Assembly: GCF_000516555.1 (NCBI RefSeq)
Contig: NZ_AZSJ01000004.1
Location: forward strand, 422,504 to 486,503
Reading direction: 5' to 3'
Source of the DNA: Afipia sp. P52-10
GTDB lineage: Bacteria; Pseudomonadota; Alphaproteobacteria; Rhizobiales; Xanthobacteraceae
Length of the DNA: 64,000 nt
Made by a program: the position numbers and the translations under genes. Below are positions 27,077 to 37,774 of this stretch, piece after piece. Each line of letters opens with the position of its first letter. Position 1 is the stretch's first letter. The notes below the pieces were generated by a model that searched no databases, was not told where the DNA came from, and saw only the letters and a list, made by a program, of their open reading frames with translations.

Positions 27077-28381
27077 CTATGCCTTGATAATATGGCTGGC
27101 GGGCTCGGAGAACTTGCCGCGGCAGTCCACCAGCAACCCGGATTTTGTCCTGATCAGATCGTAATCGAATCTGTCGTGATCGGTTGCCAGCAACACGCAA
27201 TCGAAACCGGCAAGAACCTCGGCGCTCAACGCCACGCTGGACAGGTCAAAATGATGCTCGCGCATCTTGGGGAAAACCGGCACGTGCGGGTCGCTGTAGG
27301 CAACGCGGGCACCCTGATCGCGCAGACGCTCCATCAGAAACACCGAAGGCGACTCGCGCACATCATCGACGTTCTTCTTGTAGGCGATACCCAGGACCAA
27401 AACCTTGCTGCCGTTGATCGACTTGCGCTTGCCATTCAAGGCAGACGCAACCTTGGCGACCACATAATCCGGCATCGACGAGTTGATCTCGCCGGCGAGT
27501 TCGATGAAGCGCGTATGCATGCCGTATTCACGCGCTTTCCAGGTCAAGTAGAACGGATCGATCGGAATGCAGTGACCGCCAATGCCGGGCCCCGGATAAT
27601 AAGGCACAAATCCGAAGGGCTTCGTGGCAGCTGCTCGAATGACCTCATGGATGTCGATCCCCATCTTGTCTGCGACCATCTTCATCTCGTTAACGAGACC
27701 GATGTTGACCGAACGATGGATGTTCTCGAGCAGCTTGGTCAGTTCAGCTGCCTGTGTGGAACTGACTGGCACGACTTTATCGATCACTTGGCGATAAAGC
27801 GCGAGGCCTGCCTCCAGACAGACCGGTGTGCATCCACCGCAGACTTTCGGAATCGAGCGCGTGGAAAAATTCTGATTGCCTGGATCTTCGCGCTCCGGCG
27901 AGAACACAAGGAAGATGTCCCGACCGACCTCGAGCCCCCGCTTCTCGATCCGAGGCTTCAGCTCTTCTTCAGTCGTACCTGGATACGTCGTGCTCTCGAG
28001 CGAGACCACCATGCCGCTGTGCAGATATGGCAATAGGGAGTCGACCGTATTCAGCACGAAGCTGAGATCCGGTTCCCGATACTTATTGAGCGGTGTGGGC
28101 ACGCATAGGATCAGCGCATCGACTTCGGAAGCACGAGAGAAGTCGGTCGTCGGATCGAACGTACGACCGACCACATCGGAAATGCTCTTCGGCGAGATAT
28201 GCTCGATGTAGGATTTGCCGGCTTTGAGCGTATCAACTTTGGCCTGATCGATATCGAAACCGACGACCTTGTAGCCGACCTCACAGTAGCGAAGCATCAG
28301 CGGCAAGCCGACATAACCCAGGCCTACGATGCCTATTGTCGCGGTTCTACGCTCAAGCCGGCTGACAAGTTCAATATTCAT
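27077..28381 (-). CDS. wbpA: UDP-GlcNAc 6-dehydrogenase (WbpA type)
   Basis: Nucleotide-sugar dehydrogenase oxidising C6 of UDP-GlcNAc to the uronic acid, entry to the ManNAc3NAcA pathway. 434 residues: NAD motif [27 protein letters not shown], and the catalytic-cysteine block [20 protein letters not shown], followed by [20 protein letters not shown]. First gene of the wbpABDE set; a 270-bp gap upstream holds no gene and probably its promoter, though no strong hexamers were seen. Confidence 0.93.
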   Translation of the reverse strand: MNIELVSRLERRTATIGIVGLGYVGLPLMLRYCEVGYKVVGFDIDQAKVDTLKAGKSYIEHISPKSISDVVGRTFDPTTDFSRASEVDALILCVPTPLNKYREPDLSFVLNTVDSLLPYLHSGMVVSLESTTYPGTTEEELKPRIEKRGLEVGRDIFLVFSPEREDPGNQNFSTRSIPKVCGGCTPVCLEAGLALYRQVIDKVVPVSSTQAAELTKLLENIHRSVNIGLVNEMKMVADKMGIDIHEVIRAAATKPFGFVPYYPGPGIGGHCIPIDPFYLTWKAREYGMHTRFIELAGEINSSMPDYVVAKVASALNGKRKSINGSKVLVLGIAYKKNVDDVRESPSVFLMERLRDQGARVAYSDPHVPVFPKMREHHFDLSSVALSAEVLAGFDCVLLATDHDRFDYDLIRTKSGLLVDCRGKFSEPASHIIKA

Positions 28382-28651
28382 TCGAAGCTCATAGCGGATA
28401 GTCAGATGACACCCGAATTTTCGAATGTCATTTCACTTGTTATTTTCGTTTGTTACGAAAGAGCAACTCTCGCAAAACAACGCCCGTCATGTCGCCATAA
28501 AAGACATCATGCGCTACCGGTATAACTACCCGGCCAGCGCAAAAACTTCAATCGAATACGCCACTAGGCCGTTCAAACATCAAATCGTCTGCTGCGAGTT
28601 CGCGCTTTAGTATGGAGTAAACACGGCGCGTAACACAATCGAGTGGGAGCC

Positions 28652-29494
28652 TCAACTCCGCTTCCTCGCGCGCACCAAGAGGCGCCGGTAGCGCGACGTA
28701 TAGGGCAGTCGAATGAGCACTGATCGGCCGATAAATGCCTTTATGACATTTTTCACAAAGTACGCAACGCCGTCAATTCGCAGCCGCTCGAGTTCGAGCA
28801 CCTCAAATCCCCCACGCTCTAGAAAGTTGCGGATTTGGCGCTCACCTGCAAAGACCAAATGATCTGGCAGGCCAAGCTCGCCCGGAAAATGCGACCGGTG
28901 CTCAATATCGGCTAGATTTCCGGTCTCAATAAACAGCTCCCCGCCTGGCTTGAGAACGTCTCTCACGATAACAAGAAAATCTGCAAACTGTGGAATGTGA
29001 GAGAAAACGTCTACGACTGAGACAAAATCTACAGGGACGTGATCCGATCTTAAGTAACCATGCGTAAGCTGAAGACCACGGGCTATTGCCTGCTTAGCTT
29101 TGGCTTCCATCGGCTCTACACCAAGAACCTGGCTTCCAGCCGGCGCTAAACCAGCAACCGCCTCCATAATTTCTCCGTATCCGGCCCCCACATCGAGCCA
29201 CACAATCGGGCGCCCCACTTTCCAGACACTCCCGAACATCCGCCGAAGAATCCTCCGGTAGCTCCGAATCTTCCTCGGAATCCGCTGCGAACGAACGTCA
29301 AGATTGCCTACATTTTCATGCACCCCCGTTTTCACCGCCGCATCAATTGCAGTGGCAACCGGTCGAGGATTAACATAGAGCAGTTGACAGGTTACACATC
29401 GCACAACGGCGAAGCCCTTTTCCTCCGCCCAATCTAAGCATTCATGAGAGCCACAATTAGGGCAACATATGTGGTCGAGCGAAACAGAAGCCAT
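28652..29494 (-). CDS. Class I SAM methyltransferase with N-terminal zinc ribbon
   Basis: 280-residue methyltransferase from the ATG at 29494 (AGG upstream; a longer frame from 29569 would run into the preceding gene). Residues 8-33 hold CCPNCGSHECL...CVTCQLLYVNPRP, a zinc-binding CxxC pair typical of sugar or lipid methyltransferases of the Methyltransf_23 type. The SAM site is VWLDVGAGYGEIMEAVAG, then FVSVVDVFSHI. Probably methylates a nucleotide sugar or the growing glycan; acceptor unknown. Low GC like its neighbour. Confidence 0.82.
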   Translation of the reverse strand: MASVSLDHICCPNCGSHECLDWAEEKGFAVVRCVTCQLLYVNPRPVATAIDAAVKTGVHENVGNLDVRSQRIPRKIRSYRRILRRMFGSVWKVGRPIVWLDVGAGYGEIMEAVAGLAPAGSQVLGVEPMEAKAKQAIARGLQLTHGYLRSDHVPVDFVSVVDVFSHIPQFADFLVIVRDVLKPGGELFIETGNLADIEHRSHFPGELGLPDHLVFAGERQIRNFLERGGFEVLELERLRIDGVAYFVKNVIKAFIGRSVLIRLPYTSRYRRLLVRARKRS

Positions 29495-29525
29495 AACGCG
29501 CCTGCGAGAGATGTGTGTATATGGG

Positions 29526-30710
29526 CTACGAGGGCGGACAAAACTGAATAGTCTTCTGGATGAGAACATCCCAGTTCAAACACTCATACGCCACACGTTG
29601 CGCACCCATGCTCATAGCTCGAAGACGCTGCGGACCAAGAATGACTTCGGACACCATCTGCTCAATTTTCTTACTAGTGATCTCCTCGCTCTGAAGAATG
29701 ATAATATTTTCGTAGAGATTCAAATATGAAACGTCCTGTTCCCCCGTATCGCCCACGATCAACGGCAACCCCATCGCAATAGCTTGCTGCCACAGGATCG
29801 ACTGACTCGCGGGAAACACGGCAATATCTGCCATATCTAGATATCCGTAAATATCTCTAGGTTTAAGCCACCCCGTAAATCGAACATTTGCGCTGCCGGC
29901 CGCCATACTACGCAGATGATCGCCATACCGCTTATTTGTCGGATCACTATCACCGACTACAACGAGCTCAAGAGGTAAGTGAGCCATACGTCCCACAGCC
30001 TCGATCAATAGCTCCGTCCTTTTTAATGGATCCAGTTTCCCGCCCGTGAAGATAACGATTGCCTCGTCTCGAATCCCTAATTTCCGGCGCAACGTTCTGC
30101 CGCACTGCGCTTTCTTCACTTCGGCACAAGTATCTAGGTCAGCACCTAGCGGCAGCAATTCAATTTCATCATTTGGCACCTTATAGACTTCATTTAGAAA
30201 ACGCGCCGAAGCGGGCACCACCACAAAAATTTTGCTGAGATATGGCCGTGCTTTATCGAGGAACCATTTGCGCAGGATGCCATGCAGAATTTTCAGTGAG
30301 ACCCAGTTCTTTCCGGAATTACTGTAGTCTGCGTGATAATCCATAATTACGCGAGAACGCGGATGCGCTCTTACGTACCTGATCACCTCCGGAAAATTCG
30401 GACTTATATCATGTACGTAAATGAGATCAGGCGCCTCTTCGGCAAGAATGCCGTCAATACACGTGTAGGCTCGCAAACGATTGAGGACATTATACCGATA
30501 ACGTAGCTTTATAATCTTGGCATCACCATCAAAGTACACCTTAGGAGATATGGAATTATCATGTCTATCGTTGTAGTAGTCAAAAACTGAATCAAACGTG
30601 GATGTTACCACGGTCACCTGATGTCCATTCTTAATGTAATACTTAACGAGAAGATTCTCTTGGTACTCCAGCGTCTCGTTATAAAATTCACATAACATCA
30701 GTATCTTCAT
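29526..30710 (-). CDS. Family 4-type glycosyltransferase
   Basis: 394-residue GT-B glycosyltransferase, cytoplasmic face of the inner membrane. N-terminal domain MKILMLCEFYNETLEYQ with HQVTVVTS; C-terminal donor domain with VIFTGGKLDPLKRTELLIEA, VVVGDSD, VRFTGWLKPRDIYGYLDMAD and FPASQSILWQQAIAMGLPLI in place of the usual E-x7-E. It lies between the WbpV-like gene (67 bp) and the methyltransferase (31 bp), all one strand. Unusually AT-rich for the window. Specificity not predictable. Confidence 0.87.
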   Translation of the reverse strand: MKILMLCEFYNETLEYQENLLVKYYIKNGHQVTVVTSTFDSVFDYYNDRHDNSISPKVYFDGDAKIIKLRYRYNVLNRLRAYTCIDGILAEEAPDLIYVHDISPNFPEVIRYVRAHPRSRVIMDYHADYSNSGKNWVSLKILHGILRKWFLDKARPYLSKIFVVVPASARFLNEVYKVPNDEIELLPLGADLDTCAEVKKAQCGRTLRRKLGIRDEAIVIFTGGKLDPLKRTELLIEAVGRMAHLPLELVVVGDSDPTNKRYGDHLRSMAAGSANVRFTGWLKPRDIYGYLDMADIAVFPASQSILWQQAIAMGLPLIVGDTGEQDVSYLNLYENIIILQSEEITSKKIEQMVSEVILGPQRLRAMSMGAQRVAYECLNWDVLIQKTIQFCPPS

Positions 30711-30777
30711 AGTTCATTCCAGACTGATACAGCTTGCGGCTTGCAAAGCAAGAAGACAGCACGGCTGAGCCATAGCA

Positions 30778-31710
30778 TTAGTGACGATCTACTTGAATCA
30801 TCATAGCCAAACCGTCTCTGGTACTTAGCCTAGGGTTCCAGCCTGCCTTTTGCAGCTTTTCGGAACTCGCGATTAGGTTGCCGCTTATTCGCTCCCAAGT
30901 TGTCCGACGCCCCATCACGATCAAAGGTAATCTTATTATCCAGCTTGGAACTTTGACGAGATTGGCAGGACGACCATTCGCTTGTCTCAATACCGTGAAA
31001 GCATCGGCAAGCGAGATCGGCTCGGGGTCTGCAACAATGAAGGTTTCATTCTGCATCAAGTGGCTATCAAGCGCCAATACAATGGCCTTCACAAGATTCT
31101 CTCGCGCCACATAGGATCGTAGATTGTTAAACCTCCCAAAGGGCAATGGAATAGCGGATTCTGCCAGCCGCAGGAACAACGCAATGTTTCCCTTCGCACC
31201 CGGTCCATATACAATTACAGGCCGGAGAATTGTGTAAGGCATTCCCGATCGTTCCACAGCCCGTTCGGCGGCAAGCTTCGCTCGATCGTACGCGGTAACC
31301 GGTTGCGGATCGTCGCCTTCCGTTACGACATGATCTGCGAAGGATCCAGTTTGCGCGCCTATGGACGACATAAAGATGAGGCGCTTTACGCCTTGCCGTA
31401 GGCAGGCATCGGCAAGCTCCGCGGTCGCTAGATGTACAACTCGATCATAGAGAGTATCATCACTACCGCCTCGATTAGCGATACCCGCGAGATGCACAAC
31501 GATATCTGCACCTTCGACTATTCGCTCCCACGCGATAGGACCTGAGAGATCTGGCAACCGGACAGCCTCCCACTCCCATCCCCTGGAAGCGACAAAGCGT
31601 TCAGGCTCACGCACCGCAGCAACCACATCATGCCCCTCTTCTGAAAGCGAGTTCACGAGCGCAGACCCGATAAAGCCCGACGCTCCCGTCACCAGAATTC
31701 GATAAGGCAT
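30778..31710 (-). CDS. NAD-dependent 4-ketosugar reductase/epimerase (WbpV/WreQ-like)
   Basis: SDR-family enzyme, 310 residues from the ATG at 31710 (MPYRILVTGASGFIGSALVN); upstream in-frame residues lack homologous character. Catalytic YDRAKLAAE (YxxxK), FMSSIGAQTG and LRPVIVYGPGAKGN are visible. The family includes WbpV, which in Pseudomonas aeruginosa reduces the 4-keto intermediate to UDP-QuiNAc, and WreQ of Rhizobium etli. Together with the WbpM-type dehydratase this supports QuiNAc in the glycan. Could instead be a UDP-GlcNAc 4-epimerase relative. Confidence 0.82.
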   Translation of the reverse strand: MPYRILVTGASGFIGSALVNSLSEEGHDVVAAVREPERFVASRGWEWEAVRLPDLSGPIAWERIVEGADIVVHLAGIANRGGSDDTLYDRVVHLATAELADACLRQGVKRLIFMSSIGAQTGSFADHVVTEGDDPQPVTAYDRAKLAAERAVERSGMPYTILRPVIVYGPGAKGNIALFLRLAESAIPLPFGRFNNLRSYVARENLVKAIVLALDSHLMQNETFIVADPEPISLADAFTVLRQANGRPANLVKVPSWIIRLPLIVMGRRTTWERISGNLIASSEKLQKAGWNPRLSTRDGLAMMIQVDRH

Positions 31711-31786
31711 CTTCAATATACCCGAACACTGTGGCGCTACAACAACTCGACGCGGGAAGGCATCAGCCGATGGCAAGAACCCACCA

Positions 31787-33012
31787 TCACGGAGAAGCCA
31801 ACTCAGTCATCCATCCTTCGAGCTGACCAAGGAGTTTTGTCCGCTCGAACTCACGCTGACAGTACGCCTTACCTCTGGCGCCCATCTCAATCCGTTCTGC
31901 AGAACCGGATTCAATTAATCGCTCGACGTTCCGAGCCAATATCGCTGCGTTACCTGCTGGCCCAACGAACCCCGCTTCAGCCTCCTCGATCACGCTCGCG
32001 CCCTCTCCATCGAGCATACCAAGAATTGGCTTCCCCGCACCCAGATAGCTCTGCACCTTCGCCGGAATCGTAAGACTGAAAATAGGATCCTTACGCAGCG
32101 TGACCAGCAGGGCGTCCGCCCCCGCAAAAAAAACGGCATCCTCTCAACGGGAAAGCGCCCCAGCATAACAACCTTGTCATGCAAATTGCGTTTCTCGATC
32201 TCAGCAACCACTTTCGGCGACGCACGACCATCACCGACAACAATCCATCGCACGTCGCTGCGGTGACGCAAAATATCGGCAGCGTCTAGTATCGCGGGGA
32301 AATCCTGAGCGTCACCGATATTCCCGGCAAACAGAATATTAAAGCCATCTCTATAGGCTTCTAATTCTGGCGCCACTTCGCTATCAGAGGCTTGCCCTTC
32401 AAACACCTGTTCCGCCCAGCCAGGAAAATACCTGACACGTGCCGCCTCACAACCATATCGCGAAACATTCGAGGCAAAGCCCTTTGATTGAATCAGCACA
32501 CGATCGGAATGCCGGTAAATGAAGGCGACAAGCCGACCAACCAGACCGAGAATCCATGGCGAGCGGACCACCCCGACAGCCGACAGCGTTTCCGGCCAGA
32601 GATCCAACACCCAAATGAAGACCGGTGCGCGCTTTAATTTGCCAAGAAAGAGCGCAGGCAAGGCAGCTGTAATCGGTGAAATCAGGTAGGCAAAAATCGC
32701 GTCGAACTTCTTGCCGCGCAATCGCCAGGCGCCCAGCGTCAGACCGAGCAGCACGAAGCTCATGTAGTTCAGGATCAACTGAATCTTGCTTTGCCCACGG
32801 GGCACAAAGGGGAGCCGAACAATCGAAACTCCCGCATACTGAGAAAACCGCGCAGGATCCTTCTTGAACTCCGGAAAAACGTCCCCGTCCGGATAGTTGG
32901 GTGTCCCGGTAAGAACCGTAACCTCATGGCCTCGCGATACGAGCTCTGTAGCTAGCTCATTAAGGCGAAAGTTCTCAGGCCAAAAATACTGACTTACGAT
33001 CAAGATATGCAA
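31787..33012 (-). pseudogene. wbuB: WbuB-type L-FucNAc/L-FucNAm glycosyltransferase, frameshifted at an A8 tract
   Basis: GT-B transferase of the WbuB family (E. coli WbuB moves L-FucNAc). It starts at 33012, MHILIVSQYFWPENFRLNEL, and has ATELVSRGHEVTVLTGTPNYPDG and FAGNIGDAQDFPAILDAA. After RFPVERMPFF the reading frame breaks: 8 A (32126-32133; T8 on the coding strand) leads to LRGRTPC and an early end at 31990, while the -1 frame gives FAGADALLVTL, then PAKVQSYLGAGKPILG and a proper end at 31787. One extra T would restore the full gene of about 408 residues. Options are a sequencing error, a real mutation, phase variation, or ribosomal slippage on U-UUU-UUG. Downstream of fnlC by 9 bp. Confidence 0.85.
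32126..32133 (-). repeat. Homopolymer A8/T8 at the wbuB frameshift
   Basis: Eight A on the plus strand inside the wbuB-like gene, exactly where coding moves to the -1 frame. With nine the gene is intact. Confidence 0.9.
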
Positions 33013-33021
33013 GGGACTCTC

Positions 33022-34155
33022 TCAATCGTATTTCCGCCAGATGACTCGATTCACGTAGTCAGTATAGCTGTGAATGATCCTCACGACCTTGTCCGAAACA
33101 TTCGGCATACTGTAATCGCCCACCTGCCGAAGCACGCGCTCCTCACCGCGAGGCTGATCTGCCAGAATGGCAAGTCCCTGCCGAACGCGATCGACGTCGA
33201 GCCCAATCATCATGACGGCAGCCTCTTCCATGCCTTCCGGACGTTCATGCGCCTCGCGCAAATTGAGCGCCGGAAAATTTAGAATAGATGACTCTTCATT
33301 GATCGTGCCGCTATCAGACATCACAGCACGGGCGGAGAGTTGCAGTTTGACATAATCGCTAAAGCCCAATGGCTTGAGCAACTGTACCCGCGGATGAAAC
33401 GTAATGCCTTCCGCATCGACGCGCTTCCGCGTGCGCGGATGCGTCGAAACGATCACCGGAAGATCGTGATCTTCTGCAACCGCATTCAGCACATTCACGA
33501 GCTTGCCGAATACACGCTGCGAATCGATATTCTCTTCACGATGAACGCTGACAACAAAGAATTCATTAGGGGCAAGTGAAAGCCGCGAGAGAACATCCGA
33601 AGCTTCGATCTTGCTCCGGTAATGCGTCAGAACCTCGAACATCGGGCTTCCGGTCTTGATGACAAGATCCGGAGGCAACCCCTCCAGCAGCAGATACTCT
33701 CGCGCAATGGAACTGTAGGTCAGGTTCACATCGGCCGTGTGATCGACAATCCGGCGATTGATCTCCTCCGGTACCCGCTGATCGAAACAGCGATTTCCCG
33801 CCTCCATATGAAAGACCGGGATCTTGCGCCGCTTCGCCGGAACAACAGCAAGGCAGCTGTTTGTATCGCCGAGTACCAGCATGGCATCCGGCTTCTCGCT
33901 TTCGAACACACGATCGATCAAACTTATGACATTACCGATCGTCTGGGCGGCACTCGTGCCCGCACTGTCGAGGAAATGATCCGGCTTTCTGACGCCAAGA
34001 TCATCGAAGAAAATTTGGTTCAGTTCATAGTCGTAATTCTGCCCTGTGTGGACCAGAACGTGATCGCAATAGGCATCGAGCTTCGCCATTACGCGCGACA
34101 ACCGAATGATCTCCGGCCGCGTTCCAACGACAGTGACAACCTTGAGCTTTTTCAC
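33022..34155 (-). CDS. fnlC: UDP-L-FucNAc synthase, 2-epimerase step (FnlC/WbjD/CapG)
   Basis: Non-hydrolysing UDP-GlcNAc-2-epimerase fold; last step to UDP-N-acetyl-L-fucosamine. 377 residues beginning [20 protein letters not shown], with [43 protein letters not shown] and [18 protein letters not shown], features that separate FnlC from ordinary WecB. Its start overlaps the fnlB stop by 4 bp (ATGA), and fnlA-fnlB-fnlC stand in pathway order. Confidence 0.94.
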   Translation of the reverse strand: MKKLKVVTVVGTRPEIIRLSRVMAKLDAYCDHVLVHTGQNYDYELNQIFFDDLGVRKPDHFLDSAGTSAAQTIGNVISLIDRVFESEKPDAMLVLGDTNSCLAVVPAKRRKIPVFHMEAGNRCFDQRVPEEINRRIVDHTADVNLTYSSIAREYLLLEGLPPDLVIKTGSPMFEVLTHYRSKIEASDVLSRLSLAPNEFFVVSVHREENIDSQRVFGKLVNVLNAVAEDHDLPVIVSTHPRTRKRVDAEGITFHPRVQLLKPLGFSDYVKLQLSARAVMSDSGTINEESSILNFPALNLREAHERPEGMEEAAVMMIGLDVDRVRQGLAILADQPRGEERVLRQVGDYSMPNVSDKVVRIIHSYTDYVNRVIWRKYD

Positions 34156-35264
34156 GAGAGCACCTTCATCGCGATGGTGTCCGGTCGCGCACGATCGAAA
34201 ATCTCATTCGCCCACAACATGACGATGAGCTCATCCTCGCCAATGTTCGTGATATCATGTGCCCAGCCTGGCACCGTCTCGACGGTGTATCCATCGCCAC
34301 CGCGGACGTCGATTTCGCGCAACTCACCGGTTAGGATGTGGCGAAAGCGAAAGCGTGCGAGCCCGCGTATCACCACGAACTTCTCGGTCTTGCTATGGTG
34401 GTAGTGCTCGCCCCGCGTAATGCCGGGATGCGCGGTGAAATACGAGAATTGCCCACAGTCCGGAGTTTTCAACACTTCGGCAAATGCCCCACGCGGGTCG
34501 CCGTAGATCGGCACCTGATAGGCAAAGGCCTCTGGTGGCAGATAACTAACATACGTCGAATACAGAGCCCGAACCAGCCCAGTTCCCACCGGTGGGATCA
34601 CAAGAGAGCGGCGACTGTCCTTAAAGCTCTGGATGACGCTCGAAACTTCCCCGACCGTCGTCTCGTAAACGGGACCAGCCTCCACCGGTCCGCTCTCGAC
34701 TGGTGGCGATTTCAGTAAGCTCAGAAACGCGTCCGCTACGTCATCGATATAGATCAAGCGCAACTTTGCTGCGGGATCATTGACAGTGATGGGAAGGTCG
34801 CGTGCAATGTTGTGGCAGAAAGTCGCGACAGCAGAGTTGTAGTTAGGACGCGCCCATTTCCCGAACACGTTGGTCAAGCGGAACAGATACACCGGCGAAC
34901 CGCTCTCGCGCCCATAGCGTAAGAGAGCATCCTCGGCCGCAAGCTTACTGCGACCATAGGCATTCGGCATCACGGCCTGGGTCGACGAAGTGAAAACGAT
35001 AGGCACCGCCACGCCTCTGGCCGCAAGCATCGAACACAGCGCCTCGGTGACCCGCGCATTGCCCGAGGCGAACTCATCTTCGCTTTTGGGCCTGTTCACG
35101 CCAGCAAGGTGAAACACAAATTCAGCCGACGCGATGGCAGCCTCAAATTGCTTCTGAGACGTGTTACGCGTTATGCCAACCACATCATTGTATCCGGCCT
35201 CGCGCAGCCGCACACTCAGGTTGGCGCCCATGAATCCGTCAGAGCCTGTCAGGACGATGCGCAT
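34152..35264 (-). CDS. fnlB: UDP-L-FucNAc pathway bifunctional reductase/epimerase (FnlB/WbjC/CapF)
   Basis: Two-domain enzyme: N-terminal SDR ([33 protein letters not shown]) and C-terminal cupin ([20 protein letters not shown]), about 370 residues, the CapF plan. It does the middle step, 3-epimerisation and C4 reduction, to UDP-L-6-deoxy-talosamine derivative. The ATG at 35264 is preferred; a TTG at 35273 overlapping the fnlA stop is an alternative and no clear RBS decides. Confidence 0.94.
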   Translation of the reverse strand: MRIVLTGSDGFMGANLSVRLREAGYNDVVGITRNTSQKQFEAAIASAEFVFHLAGVNRPKSEDEFASGNARVTEALCSMLAARGVAVPIVFTSSTQAVMPNAYGRSKLAAEDALLRYGRESGSPVYLFRLTNVFGKWARPNYNSAVATFCHNIARDLPITVNDPAAKLRLIYIDDVADAFLSLLKSPPVESGPVEAGPVYETTVGEVSSVIQSFKDSRRSLVIPPVGTGLVRALYSTYVSYLPPEAFAYQVPIYGDPRGAFAEVLKTPDCGQFSYFTAHPGITRGEHYHHSKTEKFVVIRGLARFRFRHILTGELREIDVRGGDGYTVETVPGWAHDITNIGEDELIVMLWANEIFDRARPDTIAMKVLS

Positions 35265-35269
35265 GATAG

Positions 35270-36298
35270 TCAATCATCCACAGCGGCAGACTCGCCGCGC
35301 TTCACACGCTGCATCAGGTCCAGGCGAAGCAATAACTCCTTCATGCCTTCCACATCGAGCTGATGGGTATTGTGCGAATTGTAGTCCTGACCGAGGTTGA
35401 TGCGCTTCTCACCCTTCTCGATAAACTTCTCATAATTGAGGTCGCGTCCGTCCGGCGGCACGCGATAGTAGCCACCAAGATCTTCCGCATGGCTCATCTC
35501 TTCACGGCTAAGCAGCGTTTCGTACAGCTTCTCACCATGACGTGTACCGATTTCCTGGATAGGATGGTCAGACCTCCCCATCAGATCGAGGAGCGCACGT
35601 GCAAGCGTTAGCACTGTTGCAGCGGGGGCCTTCTGCACGAAGATATCGCCGTTGTTGCCATGCTGGAAGGCATACAAAACCAGTTCCACCGATTCATCCA
35701 GCGTCATCATGAATCGCGTCATAGCCGGGTCCGTCACCGTGATCGGCTCACCTGCCAGAACCTGCTGAATAAACAGCGGAATGACCGATCCACGCGAGGC
35801 CATCACATTGCCGTAACGCGTGCCGCACACAACAGTCCCCTCAAGATTGCGCGAATGAGCAATCATAACTTTTTCCATCATGGCCTTCGACATGCCCATG
35901 GCATTGATCGGGTAAACCGCCTTGTCTGTAGACAGACAAACGACGCGCTTCACGCCTGCCGCGGCTGCCGCTTCCAGTACATTCTCAGTACCGAACACAT
36001 TGGTGCGAACCGCCTCCATCGGATGGAATTCGCAAGACGGCACCTGCTTCAGCGCAGCCGCGTGAAAGCAGAAATCGACATCACGCATAGCCGCCGACAC
36101 GCTGCGTTGATCGCGCACGTCGCCGATATAGAACTTCAGCTTGGAATTCGCATAACGCTTCCGGAGATCGTCCTGCTTCTTCTCGTCACGGCTGAATACC
36201 CGGATCTCGCGCAAATCCGAATCCAGAAAGCGATTGAGAACCGCTTTCCCGAAAGAGCCCGTCCCACCAGTGATCAAAAGAACACGATCTTTGAACAT
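35270..36298 (-). CDS. fnlA: UDP-GlcNAc 4,6-dehydratase/5-epimerase (FnlA/WbjB/CapE)
   Basis: First enzyme of UDP-L-FucNAc synthesis. The ATG at 36298 begins MFKDRVLLITGGTGSFGKAV; 342 residues, soluble, no membrane part. It has CLSTDKAVYPINAMGMSKAM, with the Met-x3-Lys form of the catalytic site as in CapE, and FHAAALKQVPSCEFHPMEA. Followed after 5 bp by fnlB. Distinguished from the membrane-bound dehydratase at 22261 by size and by its fnlBC partners. Confidence 0.95.
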   Translation of the reverse strand: MFKDRVLLITGGTGSFGKAVLNRFLDSDLREIRVFSRDEKKQDDLRKRYANSKLKFYIGDVRDQRSVSAAMRDVDFCFHAAALKQVPSCEFHPMEAVRTNVFGTENVLEAAAAAGVKRVVCLSTDKAVYPINAMGMSKAMMEKVMIAHSRNLEGTVVCGTRYGNVMASRGSVIPLFIQQVLAGEPITVTDPAMTRFMMTLDESVELVLYAFQHGNNGDIFVQKAPAATVLTLARALLDLMGRSDHPIQEIGTRHGEKLYETLLSREEMSHAEDLGGYYRVPPDGRDLNYEKFIEKGEKRINLGQDYNSHNTHQLDVEGMKELLLRLDLMQRVKRGESAAVDD

Positions 36299-36369
36299 CC
36301 TAGTCCCAAACTCCACGAGGCTTTCCCCGCACTGCCGTGCACAATAGCCTGCCTATATGTCAGCCGCCG

Positions 36370-37158
36370 TCAGCTTCGTCCACCGACAACGAGAGAGCGG
36401 ACCATCTCGTCCTTCGTCTCAAAAGACGGATAATTGATGAGAACTGCTTTGTACGGCCCTTTAAACACAAACATGCTCCCCGCGGCAGCGCCGATCACAC
36501 CACATGCGGCAAGGAGTTTGCTCATATCGCCCAGCGAACCCGCGCCCCCGAGAACGGTCATCGGCAACCCAACGGCCGAGCGAACGTCGCGAGCAAAGGG
36601 TATATCGTAACCCTTCATTTTGCCGTCATTGTCGATCGAGTTGATCACGACCTCACCCGCTCCAAGCTCCTCGGCCTGCTTCGCGACGCTCAATGCCTCG
36701 CGGCCGGTATTCCGCGTCCCGTTGTGGGTCCAAACGTGATACGCACCGCTCCGCGGATCCTTCTTGTAGTCGATAACAACCACGACGCTCTGATTGCCGA
36801 TCTCTTGAGCCGTGGCTGAGATAAGTTCAGAATTCTCGATCGCCGCGGAGCTGATCGCCACCTTCTCAACGCCAAGTGCGATAATGCGCCTAGCCTGCTC
36901 GACGGTTTTGATGCCGCCACCGTAACAAAGCGGCATACGGCATTCGACCGCCAGGTTGGCGATCATCTTGAAGTCTGGTTCCACACCATTCACACTCGCA
37001 TCAATATCGAAGACTGCGAGTTCGTCCGTTTCTTTCTCATTGAAAATCTTCACGGCATTGATCGGATCGCCCACATACTTGGGATCCTTGAACTGTACCG
37101 TTTTCACCAGTCCCCCACGATGAACCAGAAGGCTTGGGATGATGCGAGGACGCAGCAC
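36370..37158 (-). CDS. HisF-like cyclase subunit of the acetamidino-sugar amidotransferase (WbuZ/HisF2)
   Basis: TIM-barrel relative of imidazole glycerol phosphate synthase HisF, 262 residues. Start taken as GTG 37158 (VLRPRIIPSLLV, HisF proteins begin MLxxRIIP), one base after the hisH stop, with GGAG 8 bp upstream. It has FDIDAS, CYGGGIKTVEQA and VVINSIDNDGKMKGYD. The histidine pathway is not around it: neighbours are an ExsB-type amidotransferase and fnlABC. In P. aeruginosa O12 and E. coli O145 this trio supplies ammonia to turn an N-acetyl into an acetamidino group. Confidence 0.9.
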   Translation of the reverse strand: MLRPRIIPSLLVHRGGLVKTVQFKDPKYVGDPINAVKIFNEKETDELAVFDIDASVNGVEPDFKMIANLAVECRMPLCYGGGIKTVEQARRIIALGVEKVAISSAAIENSELISATAQEIGNQSVVVVIDYKKDPRSGAYHVWTHNGTRNTGREALSVAKQAEELGAGEVVINSIDNDGKMKGYDIPFARDVRSAVGLPMTVLGGAGSLGDMSKLLAACGVIGAAAGSMFVFKGPYKAVLINYPSFETKDEMVRSLVVGGRS

Positions 37159-37159
37159 G

Positions 37160-37774
37160 TTACAGCTCCGCGAAGTTCTGTAGCAGCCGCGTACCAAAGC
37201 GGTGGCTCTTTTCCGGATGAAATTGAACGCCGTAGATATTAGCCGCATTCACGGCACAGCAGAACTCTGCGCCGTACTGAGAAGTCGCAATGACATTCTC
37301 GGCACGGTCGCACTTCAAATAGTAGGAGTGCAGAAAGTAGAAACGTGCACCCGACTGCAACTCTTTGAAGAGCGCGTTATCGCCCACGGACTGCACATCA
37401 TTCCAGCCCATATGCGGTGTCGGCATATCCTTGGTTGCTTCCCATGACTTGAATGCCTTTACTTCCGCATCGATCCAACCAAGGCCAGCAAGACGCCCCT
37501 CATCGCTCGAGCGAGCCAGCATCTGCGCGCCTACACAGATGCCAATGACAGGCACTCGCTTGTCGACCACCAGATCATCAAGCACGCTCCGCATGCCTGA
37601 ACGATCAAGGAGCTCCATCGCGTGATCGAAGTGCCCCACACCAGGCAAAATCAACTTCGTGGCCCCAGCCAGCGCGTCTGCATGCTTCGCAATTGATATC
37701 GGAATATTCAGCCGATTATAAACATTCGCAAAGGCCGCGATGTTACCCAGCCCATAATCGACAATCGTGATCAT
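37160..37774 (-). CDS. HisH-like glutaminase subunit (WbuY/HisH2)
   Basis: Class I glutamine amidotransferase that releases ammonia for the partner HisF-like and LfnA-like proteins. 204 residues with MITIVDYGLGNIAAFANVYN, PGVGHFDHAM, nucleophile Cys in GICVGAQMLA and the catalytic HPEKSH pair at the end. Overlaps lfnA by 4 bp. Assignment to O-antigen rather than histidine synthesis rests on context. Confidence 0.92.
   Translation of the reverse strand: MITIVDYGLGNIAAFANVYNRLNIPISIAKHADALAGATKLILPGVGHFDHAMELLDRSGMRSVLDDLVVDKRVPVIGICVGAQMLARSSDEGRLAGLGWIDAEVKAFKSWEATKDMPTPHMGWNDVQSVGDNALFKELQSGARFYFLHSYYLKCDRAENVIATSQYGAEFCCAVNAANIYGVQFHPEKSHRFGTRLLQNFAEL

Noticed and set aside
36370..37774. 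HisF and HisH as histidine biosynthesis genes
   Set aside because: No other his genes nearby and they are coupled to an LfnA-type amidotransferase and fnlABC, the known acetamidino-sugar context.
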